Assembly (NCBI GenBank): GCA_947626365.1
Contig: CANQRW010000004.1
Location: 1 to 64,000, forward strand
Source: an uncultured Lachnospiraceae bacterium
Lineage (GTDB): Bacteria; Bacillota; Clostridia; Lachnospirales; Lachnospiraceae
DNA length: 64,000 nt
Direction of reading: 5' to 3'
The notes below the pieces were generated by a model that saw only the letters and a program-made list of their open reading frames with translations, did no database searches and was not told where the DNA came from. Numbering within the stretch: position 1 is the first letter of the stretch; every line of letters starts with the position of its first letter. A program made the position numbers and the translations under genes. This document shows positions 16,227-27,948 of the stretch, piece after piece.

Positions 16227-19200
16227 TTACACAGAAAAGCTTTCCTCTTCCTGTCCGCGCTCTGCCATGCCGCCCAGCTTTTCCAGAAGCTCTTCCGCGA
16301 TTTTTATCATATCGCGGCTGTCCTTGCCGCTCTTTCGCGGTTCCTGATAGATGAATCCCGGCGTCTGGCCTGCAGCCATTCTCAGATTTCCTCCATACTC
16401 CTGTACCAGGGCAGGAATCTGAACCGTATTCAGCCGGGCCCGCGGAAACATCAGCAGACGGATCTCCTGCCGGTTAATGTCCACTTCCGTCACAAATGCC
16501 CGATGGGCCATGGACTTCAGCTGGGCCACCTGAAGAAGATTCTCAACCGGCTTCGGAATGTCTCCGAAACGGTCGATCAGTTCATCCTGCATATCCATGG
16601 ACTCCTCTTCATTCTCAATGGCCGAAATTCTCTTGTAGATGTCCAGCTTCTGATATTCATTCTTAATATATGAGGACGGAATATAGGCATCGATATCGCA
16701 CTCTACCGTTGTATTGAAATCCTCCTCTTCCGTCCGGCGGCCCTTCAGCGCCCGCACCGCCTGGTTCAGAAGCTTGCAGTACAGATCGTACCCTACGGCT
16801 TCCATATGGCCGTGCTGCTCGGCGCCCAGCACATTTCCCGCCCCCCGGATCTCCAGATCCCGCATGGCAATCCGGATTCCGGAACCCAGCTCTGTAAATT
16901 CGCGAATCGCCTTCAGCCGCTTTTCCGCCTCCTCCTTTAAAATCTTATCACGGCGGTACATCAAAAACGCATAGGCCGTCCGGCTGGAACGTCCCACCCG
17001 GCCGCGAAGCTGGTACAGCTGGGACAAGCCCATCCGGTCTGCATCCTGGATAATAATGGTATTCACATTGGGAATATCCAGGCCGGTTTCGATAATGGTA
17101 GTAGACACCAGCACATCGATCTCCCCATTGACGAAATCCAGCATGATCCGCTCCAGCTGGCGCTCATTCATCTGCCCATGGGCGTAGACTACCGTTACGT
17201 CAGGAACCAATCGGGATACCCTGGCCGCCATATCGGCAATATCCTGTACGCGGTTATATACATAGTACACCTGGCCGTTTCTGGCCGTCTCGCGGAGGAT
17301 CGCCTCCCGGACCATCTCGTCGTTGTACTCCATCACATAGGTCTGGATCGGCACCCGGTCTACCGGCGGCTCCTCCAGCACGCTCATATCCCGGATTCCT
17401 GCCAGGCTCATATGAAGGGTCCGGGGAATCGGCGTGGCCGTAAGCGTGATCACGTCCACATTCTCCTTCAGCTTCTTGATCTTCTCCTTGTGAGCCACTC
17501 CGAACCGCTGCTCCTCGTCAATGACCAGCAGGCCCAGATCTTTAAACTGTACGTCTCTGGACAGAATCCGGTGAGTGCCGATGACAATATCCACCAGGCC
17601 CTTGCGCAGATCCTCCAGGGTCTTCTTCTGCTCAGCCGCCGAGCGGAACCTGGACAGCAGATCTACTCTTACCGGAAAATCTTTCATCCGCTGGACAAAG
17701 GTATTGTAATGCTGTTGGGCCAGAATCGTCGTAGGCACCAGGTAAGCCACCTGCTTGCCGTCCTGAACCGCCTTAAAAGCGGCTCTTAAGGCAATCTCTG
17801 TCTTGCCGTAGCCCACATCGCCGCAGATCAGCCGGTCCATGATCTTCCGGCTCTCCATATCCCGTTTGACCGCTTCGATGGCCTCCTCCTGGTCCTCCGT
17901 CTCCTCATAGGGGAACAGCTCCTCAAATTCCCGCTGCCAGACCGTATCCTTCTCATACTGAAAACCATCCGTAGCCTGTCGGGCCGCGTACAGCTCCACC
18001 AGGTCTTTGGCAATCTCCTTCACCGCGCCCTTCACCCGGTCTCTGGTTTTCTTCCACTGTTCACTGCCCAGGCGGTTCAGTTTGGGCGCCTTGGCATCGG
18101 AACCGGCGTATTTCTGAATGACCTCCAGGCGGGTAGCCGGAAGATACAGATTGCCTCCGTCGGCGTACTCGATCTTCAGATAGTCCTTTACGATCTTATC
18201 CTGTTCGATCTTCTCAATCCCGCAGTAGATTCCAAGTCCATGCTCCTCATGAACCACATAATCTCCCGGCGACAGTTCAGAAAAGCTCTGGATTTTCTGG
18301 CCTTCATAGGAAGTTTTCTTCCTCTTTTTTTTCTTTTTGGCCACACCGAACATATCGCCTTCGGTAATAACCACAAATTTAATCTGAGGATACTCAAACC
18401 CCCGGTGGAGATTCCCGTAAGTAACCAGAAGTTCTCCCGGCTGAACCTGCCTCTCGGAATCATCCGTACAGAAAGCGCTCAGACCGTACTCCCGCAGATC
18501 TCCTGCCAGGCGGCTGGCTCTGGTGTGAGAGCCGGACAGCAGAATCACCCGGTACCTTTCCTTCTTCCACCGCTTCAGATCCTCGATCAGCATCTCAAAA
18601 CTGTTCTGATACGTATTGACGCTTCTGGCGTTGACGGAATACCGCTTCCGGGCGGCCATTCCCGCCACCTTCTGTTCCAGGCCGGTCACCATCAGCGTAT
18701 GGGCGCCAAGAAGTCCCGCCAGAGTTTCCCTGGCGGAATACAAAAGTTCCGTCTGCTCCGGCAGAATATAACCCTTCTCCAGCCGATGCATCATACTTTC
18801 CCGAAATTCCAGTTCCACCGTCTCGCCCTTTTCCTTCAGTCTGGCAGGTTCATCCAGGAAAATGGCCGTTTGTCCCTCGGGAAAATACCGGAGAAATGAT
18901 ACGGTCTCCCGGCAGAAACAGGTGAGATAGCTGTCCAGGCCGCTGACGCCGAACCCGTTCTCCAGCCGTTCTTTTAATTCCCTTACGATGGAATAAATCC
19001 TGTGGGCCTCCTCTGTCTGAAGACTCTCACGCAGGGATTTTTCATATTTTCCGGCAGACTGCTCGATCCGTCTCAGTCCTTCTTCAATCTCCTTTTCTGT
19101 CAGAACCATCTCGGATGCCGGATAGATTACTACGGAATCCAGCTGCTCCACAGACCGCTGGCTCTCTACATCGAAGCTTCGGACAGAATCCACTTCGTCG

Positions 19201-19847
19201 TCCCACAGCTCGATCCGAACAGGAAGTTCCTCCGTAAGGGGAAAAATATCCAGGATTCCGCCGCGGATGGAAAACTGTCCCATACCGTCTACCTGGGCCA
19301 TCCGTTCATAACCCAGGGCCACAAGCCTCTGCGTCATCTCTTCCAGGCGGATGATCTCTCCCTGCATCACCCGGACAATCTGCTTCCTGATCATGGAAAG
19401 AGGAAGAAGATGGTCCATAAGGCCGTCCAGGGTAGTGACTACCACACCGCCGGATGTTTTTCCGCTGCCGGTACGCGCCTCGCCCTGGTCAGCCGGAGCC
19501 ATCCCCGCGCCTTCGTCCTCTATCAGGGCCTTCAGCACCTGCATTCTCTGCCTGGTAATCAGATTGCCGTGGATATCCGCCGTATAAAAGAGCAGATCCC
19601 TGGCCGGATACAGCCATACGCGGTCCGTAAAGCAGCGAAAATCGTCATAGATTTCCTTCGCCCTGGAATCGTCGTAAGTGACCACCAGCTTCCACGGCAG
19701 AGTCTCCCCTGCCTCATACATCAGATGGACCCGCTGGGAATCCATACAGCCGCTGACCTGCAGCGGTCCTCCTCCTTTGTTCAGATCCCTATTCAGTTCC
19801 TCGTACTCCGCCAGCTCCGTCAGCGGATTGGCAAACACTCTGCCCAT
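16227..19847 (-). CDS. mfd: transcription-repair coupling factor Mfd
   Basis: A 1206-residue DNA translocase that removes stalled RNA polymerase and recruits UvrA. Residues up to about 350 are the UvrB-like region, including RQRMQVL and GRIDGMGQFSIRGGILDIFP-type motifs. The RNA polymerase-interacting domain starts near SFSELSPGDYVVHEEHGLGIY. The RecG-like motor shows Walker A GDVGYGKTEIALRA, the DEEQ box LVIDEEQRFG, ATPIPRTLHMS, and QLRGRVGRSSRTAYAFL. The start at 19847 follows GGAAGGA by 7 nt; an ATG ten codons earlier is possible. Its 5' end overlaps the pth 3' end by 59 nt. The gene pair is conserved in Firmicutes. Confidence 0.97.
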   Translation of the reverse strand: MGRVFANPLTELAEYEELNRDLNKGGGPLQVSGCMDSQRVHLMYEAGETLPWKLVVTYDDSRAKEIYDDFRCFTDRVWLYPARDLLFYTADIHGNLITRQRMQVLKALIEDEGAGMAPADQGEARTGSGKTSGGVVVTTLDGLMDHLLPLSMIRKQIVRVMQGEIIRLEEMTQRLVALGYERMAQVDGMGQFSIRGGILDIFPLTEELPVRIELWDDEVDSVRSFDVESQRSVEQLDSVVIYPASEMVLTEKEIEEGLRRIEQSAGKYEKSLRESLQTEEAHRIYSIVRELKERLENGFGVSGLDSYLTCFCRETVSFLRYFPEGQTAIFLDEPARLKEKGETVELEFRESMMHRLEKGYILPEQTELLYSARETLAGLLGAHTLMVTGLEQKVAGMAARKRYSVNARSVNTYQNSFEMLIEDLKRWKKERYRVILLSGSHTRASRLAGDLREYGLSAFCTDDSERQVQPGELLVTYGNLHRGFEYPQIKFVVITEGDMFGVAKKKKKRKKTSYEGQKIQSFSELSPGDYVVHEEHGLGIYCGIEKIEQDKIVKDYLKIEYADGGNLYLPATRLEVIQKYAGSDAKAPKLNRLGSEQWKKTRDRVKGAVKEIAKDLVELYAARQATDGFQYEKDTVWQREFEELFPYEETEDQEEAIEAVKRDMESRKIMDRLICGDVGYGKTEIALRAAFKAVQDGKQVAYLVPTTILAQQHYNTFVQRMKDFPVRVDLLSRFRSAAEQKKTLEDLRKGLVDIVIGTHRILSRDVQFKDLGLLVIDEEQRFGVAHKEKIKKLKENVDVITLTATPIPRTLHMSLAGIRDMSVLEEPPVDRVPIQTYVMEYNDEMVREAILRETARNGQVYYVYNRVQDIADMAARVSRLVPDVTVVYAHGQMNERQLERIMLDFVNGEIDVLVSTTIIETGLDIPNVNTIIIQDADRMGLSQLYQLRGRVGRSSRTAYAFLMYRRDKILKEEAEKRLKAIREFTELGSGIRIAMRDLEIRGAGNVLGAEQHGHMEAVGYDLYCKLLNQAVRALKGRRTEEEDFNTTVECDIDAYIPSSYIKNEYQKLDIYKRISAIENEEESMDMQDELIDRFGDIPKPVENLLQVAQLKSMAHRAFVTEVDINRQEIRLLMFPRARLNTVQIPALVQEYGGNLRMAAGQTPGFIYQEPRKSGKDSRDMIKIAEELLEKLGGMAERGQEEESFSV

Positions 19848-20445
19848 AAAAGCTTCCTTCCCCGTCTGCAGGCGCAACCGCCTTCTTTTTATTAAACCGA
19901 TTCATGGCAGCTTCCATCCCCTGGCTTACCATAACAGTCACTGCGTCCGCCGCCTCCATAAAGGCGTCCTCCATCTGTTCCCACTCTCCCCGGGAAAAAT
20001 GGCTCAGCACATAATCAGCCAGATCCATCCTGTCCGGTTTTGCTCCTATGCCCACTTTCACCCTGGGAAATTCCTGAGTCCCCAGCTGGGCGATGATATT
20101 TTTAATCCCATTGTGGCCGCCGGCACTGCCTTTTGCCCGGATCCGCAGCTGTCCGGGATCCAGGCTTATATCGTCATAGACGATGATCACATGATCCGGT
20201 TCCGGTTTATAGAAATCCACGGCGCTGCGAAGGCTTTCTCCGCTGAGATTCATAAAAGTCTGAGGCTTTACCAGAACTACCTTCTGCCCCTCCAGAATCC
20301 CCTTTCCGCAGAACGCCCTGTGTTTTCTTTCATTCACGCTGATTCCCAGGCGGTCCGCCAGACAGTCTATCACCTCAAACCCCACATTGTGGCGGCTGTG
20401 TTCGTACTGGCTGCCCGGATTGCCCAGCCCTGCTATAATATACAT
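19789..20445 (-). CDS. pth: peptidyl-tRNA hydrolase
   Basis: A 218-residue enzyme that frees tRNA from dropped-off peptidyl-tRNA. GLGNPGSQYEHSRHNVGF holds the catalytic His and contact Asn; YDDISLDPGQLRIRAKGSAGGHNGIKNI is the second signature. The core ends near residue 190. The last 30 residues (Gly/Ala/Gln-rich) are not family-like and arise where the frame runs on over the start of mfd. It sits between spoVG and mfd. Confidence 0.95.
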   Translation of the reverse strand: MYIIAGLGNPGSQYEHSRHNVGFEVIDCLADRLGISVNERKHRAFCGKGILEGQKVVLVKPQTFMNLSGESLRSAVDFYKPEPDHVIIVYDDISLDPGQLRIRAKGSAGGHNGIKNIIAQLGTQEFPRVKVGIGAKPDRMDLADYVLSHFSRGEWEQMEDAFMEAADAVTVMVSQGMEAAMNRFNKKKAVAPADGEGSFYGQSVCQSADGAGGVRGTE

Positions 20446-20488
20446 CTTCTGCTGTCTCCTTATTCTGCATCCCTGCCTGACAACGCAG

Positions 20489-20543
20489 GACGCCGGCTCA
20501 CATCCCCTGGGGAAAGCCGATTCCCAGGCTCGTGTCCGGCGTC
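20489..20543 (-). other. structured spoVG-pth intergenic RNA
   Basis: A closing 8-bp perfect stem GACGCCGG/CCGGCGTC encloses an inner CCTGGGAA-type pairing across about 38 nt. No T-run follows. It could stall or terminate spoVG transcripts, or stabilise the processed pth-mfd message. Confidence 0.5.
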
Positions 20544-20593
20544 ACACGTCTACCCTATAGACTCCCGTGTTGCTGAATATGCCAAATACGCAT

Positions 20594-20881
20594 CTATACT
20601 GTGTTTCCGAATATTCCGTCGCTGTCAGTCTCTGTTGTCTCATATTTATCCAGAATCACACGCTGAATCATATCTCTGGTCGCTGAATTGATAGGATGGG
20701 CGATGTCACGGTACTCACCGTCCGCCGTCTTGCGGCTTGGCATCGCTATGAAAAGCCCTTTCTCACCCTCGATAACCTTAATATCATGAATGACAAACTC
20801 GTCATCAAGCGTGATCGATACGATGGCCTTCATCTTCCCCTCCTTATCGATTCGTCTGACTCTTACGTCTGTGATCTGCAT
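20594..20881 (-). CDS. spoVG: septation/sporulation regulator SpoVG
   Basis: A 95-residue protein starting [19 protein letters not shown], with the diagnostic [14 protein letters not shown] and [23 protein letters not shown]. SpoVG is a small nucleic-acid-binding regulator of septation, sporulation and surface genes. The RBS GAGAGGAG lies just upstream. It heads the pth-mfd-spoVT stretch and follows the glgCD operon. Confidence 0.97.
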   Translation of the reverse strand: MQITDVRVRRIDKEGKMKAIVSITLDDEFVIHDIKVIEGEKGLFIAMPSRKTADGEYRDIAHPINSATRDMIQRVILDKYETTETDSDGIFGNTV

Positions 20882-20968
20882 ATTGTACTCCTCTCTAATC
20901 TCATAAATTCCTGCGGGATGTTCTCCACAGGTGGGGCGAGATAACGCGTACGCCCCCTTCTATCATCT

Positions 20969-22090
20969 CTATAGAGTGTACCGCTCGTTCTTCTCAACGA
21001 CGATTCTTATGTTGTCAGGAGTACCGATGTAAGTTGTATTTGCCCGAATCGTGTCACGGCTTTCTACGATGCAGTTCTCAATAACGGTATTATCCCCAAT
21101 ATACACGTCGTTGAGAATGATAGAATTCTTGATCACACAATGATTACCAATATACGCCTGACGGAAAAGAACCGAATTCTCCACCAGTCCATTGATAATA
21201 TTGCCGCTGGATACCAGACTGTTCTTCACTCTGGCACCGGGATTATACTTGGCCGGCGGCATATCGCCCACCTTGGTATAAATCTCCGGATACTCGCGGA
21301 AGAAGTAATTTCTCACCTCCGGTTTCAGAAAATCCATGTTAGTTTTATAGTAAGACTCTACGGAAGCGATATTGCTCCAGTAAGTATCCAGCTCATAAGC
21401 ATAGATCCTTTTCAAATTCCTGTAGCGGACCAGGATGTCCTTGACAAAATCATACCTGTCTTCCTGGGCGCTCCGCTCGATCAGCTCGATCAGCTGTCTC
21501 CGGCGGATCACGTAGATTCCGCAGGAAATGGTATTGGATTCCGCCAGAACCGGCTTCTCCTGAAAATCTATGATGCGTCCGTCCTCGTCCGTTCTCACCA
21601 CGCCAAAGCGGGTCACATCCTCCTCCGGCGACATCCTCTTGCACACTACGGTGATGTCCGCCTTCTTCTCCACGTGGTATTCAAGCACTCTGTTGTAATC
21701 CAGCTTGTAGATACCGTCGCCGGATGCCAGAACCACATAGGGTTCATGGCTGTTCTTCAGAAAATCCAGATTCTGATACAATGCATCCGCGGTTCCCCGG
21801 TACCAGTCGTTATTATCCGCCGTAATGGTAGGCGTCAGCACATAGAGCCCGCCCTGCTTTCTTCCGAAATCCCACCACTTGGAAGAATTCAGATGTTCGT
21901 TCAGGGACCGGGAATTGTACTGGGTAAATACCGCCACGCTTGGTATGCGGGAGTTGGACATATTGCTCAGCACAAAATCAATGCTTCGGTAGCTTCCCGC
22001 CACAGGCATGGCCGCGATGGCGCGATTATTGGACAGTTCCCGCATCCTTTTGCTGTTGCCGCCTGCCAGTACGATACCTATCGCCCTCAT
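20969..22090 (-). CDS. glgD: GlgD subunit of glucose-1-phosphate adenylyltransferase
   Basis: A 373-residue nucleotidyltransferase-like protein with an N-terminal ADP-glucose pyrophosphorylase fold ([15 protein letters not shown]) and a C-terminal left-handed beta-helix (repeats around [20 protein letters not shown]). In GlgC/GlgD systems GlgD is the partner subunit that raises activity and modifies regulation. The glucose-phosphate loop differs from the GlgC copy, as expected for the D subunit. Start and glgC stop overlap by 4 nt (ATGA), so the subunits are co-translated. Confidence 0.92.
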   Translation of the reverse strand: MRAIGIVLAGGNSKRMRELSNNRAIAAMPVAGSYRSIDFVLSNMSNSRIPSVAVFTQYNSRSLNEHLNSSKWWDFGRKQGGLYVLTPTITADNNDWYRGTADALYQNLDFLKNSHEPYVVLASGDGIYKLDYNRVLEYHVEKKADITVVCKRMSPEEDVTRFGVVRTDEDGRIIDFQEKPVLAESNTISCGIYVIRRRQLIELIERSAQEDRYDFVKDILVRYRNLKRIYAYELDTYWSNIASVESYYKTNMDFLKPEVRNYFFREYPEIYTKVGDMPPAKYNPGARVKNSLVSSGNIINGLVENSVLFRQAYIGNHCVIKNSIILNDVYIGDNTVIENCIVESRDTIRANTTYIGTPDNIRIVVEKNERYTL

Positions 22091-23361
22091 GATACACCAC
22101 CTGCTTTCATAATATAATCTCCTGCAGGCAGCCGGCCTTCCGGATAATCCTCCGGAACCGTCACGCCGGATATGGCCGTATTCTTCCCGATGGAAACGCC
22201 GTCAGGAATCCGGCTTCGCTCGCCGATCGTCACAATATCCGCCTGATATACCTTCGGGTCATATCTGCTGGGGGCGTATTCCCCGATGCCGATACGCACG
22301 TTTCTTCCGATATCCACATCCTCGGCGACGATGGCCTTGTCCAAAACGCTCCCCTGTCCCACGGTACTTCCGCGCATGACGATGGAATCCCGGACCACCG
22401 CTCCCGGTCCGATCACCACCCCTGCGCCGATAACGGAATTGATAACTTGTCCGTAAACCTCCGTGCCTTCACCGATGATGCTGCGCTCCACCACAGCGTC
22501 CGCGGAAATAAACTGGGGAGGAATGATGTCGCTCTTGGTGTAGATCTTCCAGTATTCCTCGTACAGGTTAAACTCAGGAATGATATCGATCAGTTCCATA
22601 TTGGCTTCCCAGTAAGAACTCAGAGTGCCTACGTCCTTCCAGTAACCGTTATATTCATATGCAAAAATCCTCTGCCCACGCTCATGGCAGTAGGGAATGA
22701 TATGCTTGCCGAAATCACAGCCCGGCACCTCCGACAGGGCAACCAGGGCTTCCTTAAGCACCTTCCACCGGAAAATATAGATTCCCATGGATGCAAGATT
22801 GCTTCTGGGATGTTCCGGCTTCTCCTCAAAATCCACGATCCGGTTATTATCATCCGTGATCAGTATGCCGAACCGGCCAGCCTCCTCGTAAGGCACCGGC
22901 ATAGCCGCTATGGTCACATCAGCGCCGTTGGCCTTATGATAGTTCAGCATGACTTCATAATCCATCTTATATATATGGTCCCCCGACAGAATCAGAACAT
23001 ACTCCGGATTATAAGACTCCATATATTCCAGATTCTGGAAGATCGCATTAGCCGTACCGGTATACCAGTCGCTTCCCCTGCTCTTCTCATAAGGAGGAAG
23101 TATGGTAACGCCGCCTACGTTCCGATCCAGATCCCACGGGATTCCGATTCCGATATGGGAGTTCAGCCGAAGAGGCTGATACTGTGTCAGCACACCTACC
23201 GTATCGACGCCGGAATTAATACAGTTGCTTAAAGGAAAATCAATGATCCTGTATTTGCCGCCAAAGGACACAGCCGGCTTTGCAACCTTCTGAGTCAGCA
23301 CCCCCAGGCGGCTCCCCTGACCGCCTGCCAGCAGCATAGCAATCATTTCTTTCTTAACCAT
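22087..23361 (-). CDS. glgC: glucose-1-phosphate adenylyltransferase catalytic subunit
   Basis: A 424-residue enzyme making ADP-glucose for glycogen synthesis. The N-terminus [42 protein letters not shown] is the nucleotide-binding signature. [10 protein letters not shown] binds metal, and the C-terminal beta-helix ([21 protein letters not shown]) mediates allostery and oligomer contacts. First gene of a two-gene operon driven by 23401-23429. No other glycogen genes are in the window. Confidence 0.95.
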   Translation of the reverse strand: MVKKEMIAMLLAGGQGSRLGVLTQKVAKPAVSFGGKYRIIDFPLSNCINSGVDTVGVLTQYQPLRLNSHIGIGIPWDLDRNVGGVTILPPYEKSRGSDWYTGTANAIFQNLEYMESYNPEYVLILSGDHIYKMDYEVMLNYHKANGADVTIAAMPVPYEEAGRFGILITDDNNRIVDFEEKPEHPRSNLASMGIYIFRWKVLKEALVALSEVPGCDFGKHIIPYCHERGQRIFAYEYNGYWKDVGTLSSYWEANMELIDIIPEFNLYEEYWKIYTKSDIIPPQFISADAVVERSIIGEGTEVYGQVINSVIGAGVVIGPGAVVRDSIVMRGSTVGQGSVLDKAIVAEDVDIGRNVRIGIGEYAPSRYDPKVYQADIVTIGERSRIPDGVSIGKNTAISGVTVPEDYPEGRLPAGDYIMKAGGVS

Positions 23362-23400
23362 GCCAGTACCCCCTGCTGCTTGTTAAACTTCAACGGATAT

Positions 23401-23429
23401 ATTATAACACATCTTTTTGGAATAGTGAA
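23401..23429 (-). promoter_or_regulatory. promoter of glgCD
   Basis: On the minus strand TTCACT (23424-23429) and TATAAT (23401-23406) are 17 nt apart, with TSS about 35 nt upstream of the glgC ATG. Confidence 0.65.
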
Positions 23430-23466
23430 TAAAATATTAAATTATTTTCTTACGGCGGCATAGACC

Positions 23467-23495
23467 TTGAATCGCAAATAAAAATAAAGTATAAT
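23467..23495 (+). promoter_or_regulatory. promoter of asnS
   Basis: TTGAAT (23467-23472) and TATAAT (23490-23495) are separated by exactly 17 nt. The short leader (about 40 nt) leaves no room for a T-box, so asnS is not controlled that way here. Confidence 0.8.
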
Positions 23496-23543
23496 ACAAT
23501 AAAACTATTTTATGGCATTTTTAGACAAGGAGTGTTCCGCATT

Positions 23544-24935
<1,392 letters not shown>

Positions 24936-24995
24936 TCTTTTCGCCGGCTTTGAACGGCGGCGAGAATCATTTTTGTTAAATCAGGGGGACACGCC

Positions 24996-26069
24996 ATGAA
25001 ATTCATCCACACCGCCGATGTCCACTGGGGCATGGTTCCCGACGGCGATAAGCCATGGAGCCGGGAACGGACTCTGGCCATCAAGGAGACATTTACTCAG
25101 ATCGTCAGTCTGGCAGGAAAGCAGGAAGTTGATTTCCTGTTTATTTCCGGTGACCTTTTTCACCGTCAGCCTCTTCTGAGAGACCTGAAGGAGCTGAATT
25201 ATCTGTTCTCCACCATCCCTTCCGTTCACGTGGTGATCATTGCCGGAAACCATGACCGGATCCGCAGCAGTTCGGCTCTCCTGAGCTTTAACTGGTGTCC
25301 CAATGTGACCTATCTGATGGACGATAAGATGACCAGCGTCTTTTTTGACGACTGCAATGTGGAAGTTCATGGATTCAGCTATCACACTGCCGAGATCAGG
25401 GATTCCCTTCCCGACAGCTGCCTGGAAGTTCCCTTCGACGGACGGATCCATATTCTCATGATCCACGGCGGCGATGCCGCCCATCTGCCTCTGGACCGGA
25501 ACGCTCTGGCTTCCTCCAATTATTCCTATGTAGCGCTGGGCCACATCCACAAACCGGAAGTAGTCGCTGATAAAAAAGCTGTGTTTCCGGGTTCGCCGGA
25601 ACCCCTCGACCATACAGAGACCGGCGAACACGGCGTTTTCATGGGCGCCATCAATCCGGTAACCCATAAAGTGGATTCCCTGGAATTCCTCCCCATGTGC
25701 AGGGCGCAGTACGTTCCCCTGGTAGTCAATATCACTACCCGGACCACCCACGCGGAGCTGGAACTTAAGATCGCTCAGGTCATCAAAAGCCGGGGCGCCG
25801 GAAATATCTATCGTTTCCGCATCCGGGGCATGCGGGATCCGGACGTGGAATTCGATCTGGAACATCTGTTAAGCAAATACCGTATCATTGAGATCGTGGA
25901 CGAATCGGAACCTCAATATGACTTCAGCGCCCTGTTCGCGGAGCATCCCAGCGATATGATCGGGTTCTATATCCGGGCTCTGGACAAGCCCGACATGAGT
26001 CCTGTAGAGAAAAAGGCCCTTTACTACGGCATCAACGCCCTGCTTCACACCACCGACGAAAGGAGATAA
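24996..26069 (+). CDS. SbcD/YhaO-type DNA repair exonuclease (calcineurin-like)
   Basis: A 357-residue metallophosphoesterase with the full metal-binding set: HTADVHWG (5-12), GDLFHR, AGNHDRIRSS, MIHGGD and LGHIHKPE. This is the Mre11/SbcD nuclease fold. In SbcCD-like and YhaO/YhaN pairs it is the nuclease subunit that partners with an SMC-like ATPase. The next gene, 3 nt downstream, is that ATPase. The C-terminal 100 residues form the capping and partner-binding part. YhaO is closer in size than true SbcD. Confidence 0.88.
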   Translation: MKFIHTADVHWGMVPDGDKPWSRERTLAIKETFTQIVSLAGKQEVDFLFISGDLFHRQPLLRDLKELNYLFSTIPSVHVVIIAGNHDRIRSSSALLSFNWCPNVTYLMDDKMTSVFFDDCNVEVHGFSYHTAEIRDSLPDSCLEVPFDGRIHILMIHGGDAAHLPLDRNALASSNYSYVALGHIHKPEVVADKKAVFPGSPEPLDHTETGEHGVFMGAINPVTHKVDSLEFLPMCRAQYVPLVVNITTRTTHAELELKIAQVIKSRGAGNIYRFRIRGMRDPDVEFDLEHLLSKYRIIEIVDESEPQYDFSALFAEHPSDMIGFYIRALDKPDMSPVEKKALYYGINALLHTTDERR

Positions 26070-26072
26070 TCC

Positions 26073-27935
26073 ATGCGGTTCCTTGAACTTCAGATAAAAG
26101 GGTTTGGAAAATTTCATGACTGCGATATCTCCTTCGAGGACGGCATCAATATTGTTTACGGCAAAAATGAGGCCGGCAAATCCACGATCCACACGTTTAT
26201 CCGGTCTATGCTTTTCGGTCTTCAGCCTGCCCGCGGAAGGGCCGCGCGAAAAGATCTGTATTCTCAGTATGAGCCCTGGGAGAACAGCGGCACCTACGAA
26301 GGCGCTCTTCGGATGGAGCACGGCGGGCATATTTACCGGATTGAGCGGACCTTCCGCAAAGACAAAAAAGAACTGCATGTGATCGATGAAACCCTGGGCC
26401 GGGAACTGGAAGCCAGCCCTGCGCTTATGGACGAGCTGATGTGCGGACTGACAGAAACCGCCTACAATAATACTGTCAGCATCGGCCAGCTGAAAAGCGC
26501 CACTGACGGCGGCATGGTGTCGGAACTGAAAAATTACATTGCCAACATGAACACTTCCGGCAACATGGCCCTGAATATTACCAAGGCTTCCGCTTTCCTG
26601 AAGGCGCAGCGCAAGGATATGGAAAGCCAGCTGGTTCCCGATGCCGCCCGTTCCTACACAGCCCTTCTGGGCGAAATCAAGGCGATTGAAAAAGATGTAT
26701 CTTCACCGGAATACGAGAATCTTCTGCCTGCATATCAGAAGCAGCGGAGCGAGGCCCACGACCGGATTGCGGAAAAGCAGAAGGAAAAGGAAGAACTTCT
26801 TCAGAAAGTAGCCCGAGGCCGCCAGATTCTGGAACAGAACCAGTTTAAAGATATGGCATCCATCGAACAGTATGAACAATCCACCAACGAACTTTTCACG
26901 GAGTACCAGGCTACGAAGGCAGCCTGCGAGAAAAAATCCCGAAAAATGCTGTTCTTTCTGGGTGTGCTCCTCACACTCCTTCTAGCCGCGGGAGCCGCCG
27001 GCAGCTGTCTGATTCCGGATATTCGGAATCTTCTGACCCGGATGAATCTGATTCCTCAGGCGGCGGCATTGATCCTGGCGGGAGGAGCAGTCCTCGCAGC
27101 CGTCATTACATTTCTCCTTCGGAATCGCTCGGAGAAACTGAACCGTGCCCTGGCACAGAGCGGCCAGACCCTCCAGGAGACTTTCCGCCGTCACTTAGGC
27201 GACGCCAGCCTGACTCCGGAAGCGCTGGAATCCTTCCGTTCCAGAATGGCAGAATTCAAACGTCTGAGCACTGCCATGGACAAATCGGAAGAATCCATCG
27301 CTGTCCTGGCCGGCGAGATTGACGGGCTTCTTGCCCGGCAGACAGACTGCAGCGATCAGATTGAAAAGCAGCAGAAGCTTCAATGGGATCTGGAGAAAAA
27401 GCTGGAACTTCTGTCCAACTATAAGGATCAGCTGGAAAGCCTGCGGCGTATTCTGGCAGAGAATCAGCGGATCTCCCAGGAACTGGAAGCTATCGACCTG
27501 GCCCAGGAGACCATGACGGAACTGTCCACCTCTATTCGGGATTCCTTCGGTCTGTATCTGAACAAGACGGCTTCCGATCTGATCAGCGGTATCACCGGAG
27601 GGATCTACACCAGCATGAGTATTGATGAAAACCTGAATGTCTTTATGAACACAAAAACCAGGCTGGTTCCCATCGAGCAGGTATCCAGCGGCACCATGGA
27701 CCAGATCTATCTGGCCCTGCGCCTGTCGGCGGCCAAACTCATTCAGGGCGAGCGGGGCACCATGCCTCTGATCTTCGACGACAGCTTCGTCCTCTATGAT
27801 GATGAGCGGCTGCGAAGCGCCCTTCGATGGCTGGCCTCCGCTTTTACCGGCCAGATCGTCATCTTCACCTGCCATCAGAGAGAAGCGCAGATGCTGACGG
27901 CCAACCAGATTCCGTACCGGCTGATCCGGATCTGA
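26073..27935 (+). CDS. SbcC/YhaN-like AAA ATPase with central membrane-type hairpin
   Basis: A 620-residue SMC-like ATPase, the probable partner of the upstream nuclease. Walker A is YGKNEAGKSTIH (about 30-41). Coiled-coil arms run through about 190-285 and 370-475. The C-terminus carries the signature SSGTMDQIYLALRLS and Walker B LIFDDSF. Between the arms, residues about 290-350 form two strongly hydrophobic segments (MLFFLGVLLTLLLAAGAAG and the AAALILAGGAVLAAVITFLL stretch), where SbcC has a zinc hook. This suggests a membrane-tethered YhaN-type complex. It is short compared with SbcC (about 1000 residues). Confidence 0.85.
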   Translation: MRFLELQIKGFGKFHDCDISFEDGINIVYGKNEAGKSTIHTFIRSMLFGLQPARGRAARKDLYSQYEPWENSGTYEGALRMEHGGHIYRIERTFRKDKKELHVIDETLGRELEASPALMDELMCGLTETAYNNTVSIGQLKSATDGGMVSELKNYIANMNTSGNMALNITKASAFLKAQRKDMESQLVPDAARSYTALLGEIKAIEKDVSSPEYENLLPAYQKQRSEAHDRIAEKQKEKEELLQKVARGRQILEQNQFKDMASIEQYEQSTNELFTEYQATKAACEKKSRKMLFFLGVLLTLLLAAGAAGSCLIPDIRNLLTRMNLIPQAAALILAGGAVLAAVITFLLRNRSEKLNRALAQSGQTLQETFRRHLGDASLTPEALESFRSRMAEFKRLSTAMDKSEESIAVLAGEIDGLLARQTDCSDQIEKQQKLQWDLEKKLELLSNYKDQLESLRRILAENQRISQELEAIDLAQETMTELSTSIRDSFGLYLNKTASDLISGITGGIYTSMSIDENLNVFMNTKTRLVPIEQVSSGTMDQIYLALRLSAAKLIQGERGTMPLIFDDSFVLYDDERLRSALRWLASAFTGQIVIFTCHQREAQMLTANQIPYRLIRI

Positions 27936-27948
27936 CTTTGGCTGAAAT

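Noticed and set aside
20881-20969. Sigma-H promoter for spoVG
   Set aside because: An AGGAATTT-like -35 is present on the minus strand, but no GAAT-type -10 lies at the proper spacing.
23430-23543. T-box leader for asnS
   Set aside because: The promoter leaves only about 40 nt before the ATG, and no specifier loop or antiterminator sequence is present.
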